Below, in pieces: positions 5,405 through 6,600 of a stretch of 6,600 nucleotides of DNA. Below the pieces are notes generated by a model. It worked only from the letters and a program-made list of their open reading frames with translations, searched no databases and had not been told where the DNA came from. A program made the translations under genes and the position numbers. The stretch is from an uncultured Oscillospiraceae bacterium (GTDB lineage Bacteria; Bacillota; Clostridia; Oscillospirales; Acutalibacteraceae). Positions within the stretch are counted from its first letter, which is position 1; every line of letters begins with the position of its first letter. The stretch lies in NCBI GenBank assembly GCA_900548085.1, contig URJF01000081.1, forward strand, positions 1-6,600. The letters are read 5' to 3'.

Positions 5405-6600
5405 CACTTTTCTGTCAAGTTTTCCGTTTGCGTTTTTCGGCATTTCTTTAATGCGCAAAACTTTGTCGGGAACCATATACGGCGGAACTTTGTTTTTCAC
5501 TGCATCCAGCACAACCGAAGTGTCTTTTACTCCGCCCTCATAAATCAACGCCAGGCAGTCATCATCCTTGTCGTAGATGCAGGCGCAAGCCTTTACCTTA
5601 GGCACACTGTTAGCTCCCGCCTCAATCTCGCCGAGTTCAATGCGGTAACCCATACGCTTAATCTGAAAATCCTTGCGTGAAATGTAGATAAGCTCGCCCC
5701 TGTCATTGTACTTTACTATATCACCGGTGCGATATACTCGCTCCGGGAATTTTTTGTTCAGAGGATTTTGGACAAAAGCTGACGCAGTCTTTTCGGGATT
5801 ACCGTAATATCCGTCTGCCATAAAAGTAGAGCGAACAAACAACTCGCCTTCCTCGCCTACTGCTGCCTCTGTGCCGTCCTCTTTTACAACAAACACATCG
5901 CAGTTATCACAGGCTTTTCCTATAGGCAGGCTGTCGTCGTCTGCAAACTCTCTGTCCACCACATAAAAAGTACAAATATCAGTGGTTTCGGTAGGGCCGA
6001 ACAGATTAGCAAACTTTACGCCGTCCAAATTCTTTATCCAATAATTAAGCTGCTTTGTGGGCATAACCTCACCGGCAAACAAAACAGTCTCAAGATATTC
6101 AGGCTTTGCAACATCAAAAGCCTTCCAATTAGACAAAATAGAAATTGCCGTAGGTACCCAATAGATAGTATTGATTTTCTTTTCGTTAAGAAATCCGATA
6201 AGATTAAGGGGAAAAGAAAAATATGACTTAGGTATAATATTGTAGGTACAGCCGCACTTTACGGTAGAATAAAAATCCGTAACAGACATGCTGAAATACA
6301 GCGGTGTCTGCGAACCGAAAGAAGTTTTTTCGTCAAAATCAAACTCTTCGGTCACCCAATTAACATAGCTGATAAGTGCACGGTGACTGATTACGGTGCC
6401 CTTAGGCATTCCGGTAGAGCCGGAGGTAAAGAGGATATACGCAATGTCCATATCTATCATACGGTGTCTTATGTCAGTTAACACCGTTTCGTCTGCACTT
6501 GCGGCAACTGCTGTTTCGTACTCTACTACTGTACTGTCACCGGCAACCTCGTGAGCAACCTCGGCAGATGCAGAATCGGCAATAGAAGCTGCAGGCGATC
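5378..6600 (-). CDS. AMP-forming acid/amino-acid--carrier protein ligase, DltA-like (5' end beyond the window)
   Basis: ANL-superfamily adenylating enzyme that activates an acid with ATP and loads it onto the carrier protein encoded next. The frame stays open from the stop at 5378 to the right edge (406 residues visible). A GTG at 6484 is therefore not the real start, since it lies just before the ATP-binding core; roughly 100 N-terminal residues are missing. Motifs in order: A3 TSGSTGMPKG (6427-6398), A4-region YFSMSVTDFYS, LFAGEV, A5 FGPTETTD, A6 GEEGELFV, A7 YRTGDI, A8 DFQIKRMGYRIELGEIE, and A10 NANGKLDRK with the catalytic Lys near the C-terminus. Overall it aligns with D-alanine--carrier ligase DltA. 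However, the Asp that binds the substrate amino group in DltA (FDLS) is Ser here (FSMS, codon 6292-6290), and the Cys of FCGE is Ala (FAGE, codon 6076-6074). The fold, chemistry and carrier partner are confident; D-alanine as substrate is doubtful. Thirty-three bases separate it from the carrier gene. Confidence 0.88.
   Translation of the reverse strand, partial: SPAASIADSASAEVAHEVAGDSTVVEYETAVAASADETVLTDIRHRMIDMDIAYILFTSGSTGMPKGTVISHRALISYVNWVTEEFDFDEKTSFGSQTPLYFSMSVTDFYSTVKCGCTYNIIPKSYFSFPLNLIGFLNEKKINTIYWVPTAISILSNWKAFDVAKPEYLETVLFAGEVMPTKQLNYWIKNLDGVKFANLFGPTETTDICTFYVVDREFADDDSLPIGKACDNCDVFVVKEDGTEAAVGEEGELFVRSTFMADGYYGNPEKTASAFVQNPLNKKFPERVYRTGDIVKYNDRGELIYISRKDFQIKRMGYRIELGEIEAGANSVPKVKACACIYDKDDDCLALIYEGGVKDTSVVLDAVKNKVPPYMVPDKVLRIKEMPKNANGKLDRKVLQKVYKTL

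Noticed and set aside
6485..6600. Ala/Ser/Glu-rich stretch before the ATP-binding core of the ligase, considered as an odd insertion or a separate start at the GTG at 6484
   Set aside because: The frame is continuous to the edge, and the stretch fits the variable alpha/beta segment that precedes motif A3 in this superfamily, so a partial normal gene is simpler.
1..6600. CRISPR arrays, tRNA or rRNA genes, insertion sequences, phage or defence genes
   Set aside because: No spaced direct repeats, RNA gene signatures, transposase frames or terminal inverted repeats were seen; nearly all bases are accounted for by six genes.

Overview
The window looks like part of a low-to-moderate GC chromosome of a Gram-positive clostridial bacterium, perhaps of the Ruminococcaceae/Oscillospiraceae type. 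The evidence is the style of the proteins (VanW-domain lipoprotein, Dlt-like acylation genes, lysine-rich proteins), purine-rich ribosome binding sites and tight operon spacing. The genus cannot be fixed from the sequence alone.

Left part (plus strand, 10-2242): a complete glmU, the bifunctional enzyme making UDP-GlcNAc, is followed four bases later by a gene for a predicted lipoprotein with a threonine-rich linker and a VanW domain. The two are probably co-transcribed. A perfect 14-bp inverted repeat at 2305-2344 lies between this pair and the convergent operon on the other strand, and probably terminates transcription.

Right part (minus strand, 6600 down to 2384): four tightly packed genes in transcription order. 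They are an AMP-forming ligase of the DltA type (its start lies beyond the right edge), a 76-residue acyl carrier protein, a 530-residue MBOAT acyltransferase of the DltB/AlgI type, and a membrane-anchored SGNH hydrolase-fold protein in the DltD position. Together they form a complete-looking route. An acid is activated by ATP, loaded on the carrier protein, passed across the membrane by the MBOAT, and placed on an envelope polymer by the extracellular serine enzyme.

This is not a standard dlt operon. The order is ligase-carrier-MBOAT-SGNH rather than A-B-C-D. The MBOAT carries its own C-terminal tyrosine hexapeptide (MIYGQF), which resembles the acyl-shuttle motif that classical Dlt systems carry on the separate DltX microprotein. 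The SGNH protein has a GNSN nucleophile motif and no obvious DltD-type sequence. Two ligase pocket positions that handle D-alanine in characterised DltA enzymes (Asp and Cys) appear to be Ser and Ala. The best reading is a Dlt-like envelope-acylation system whose cargo may not be D-alanine. The cargo and the acceptor polymer cannot be read from the sequence.
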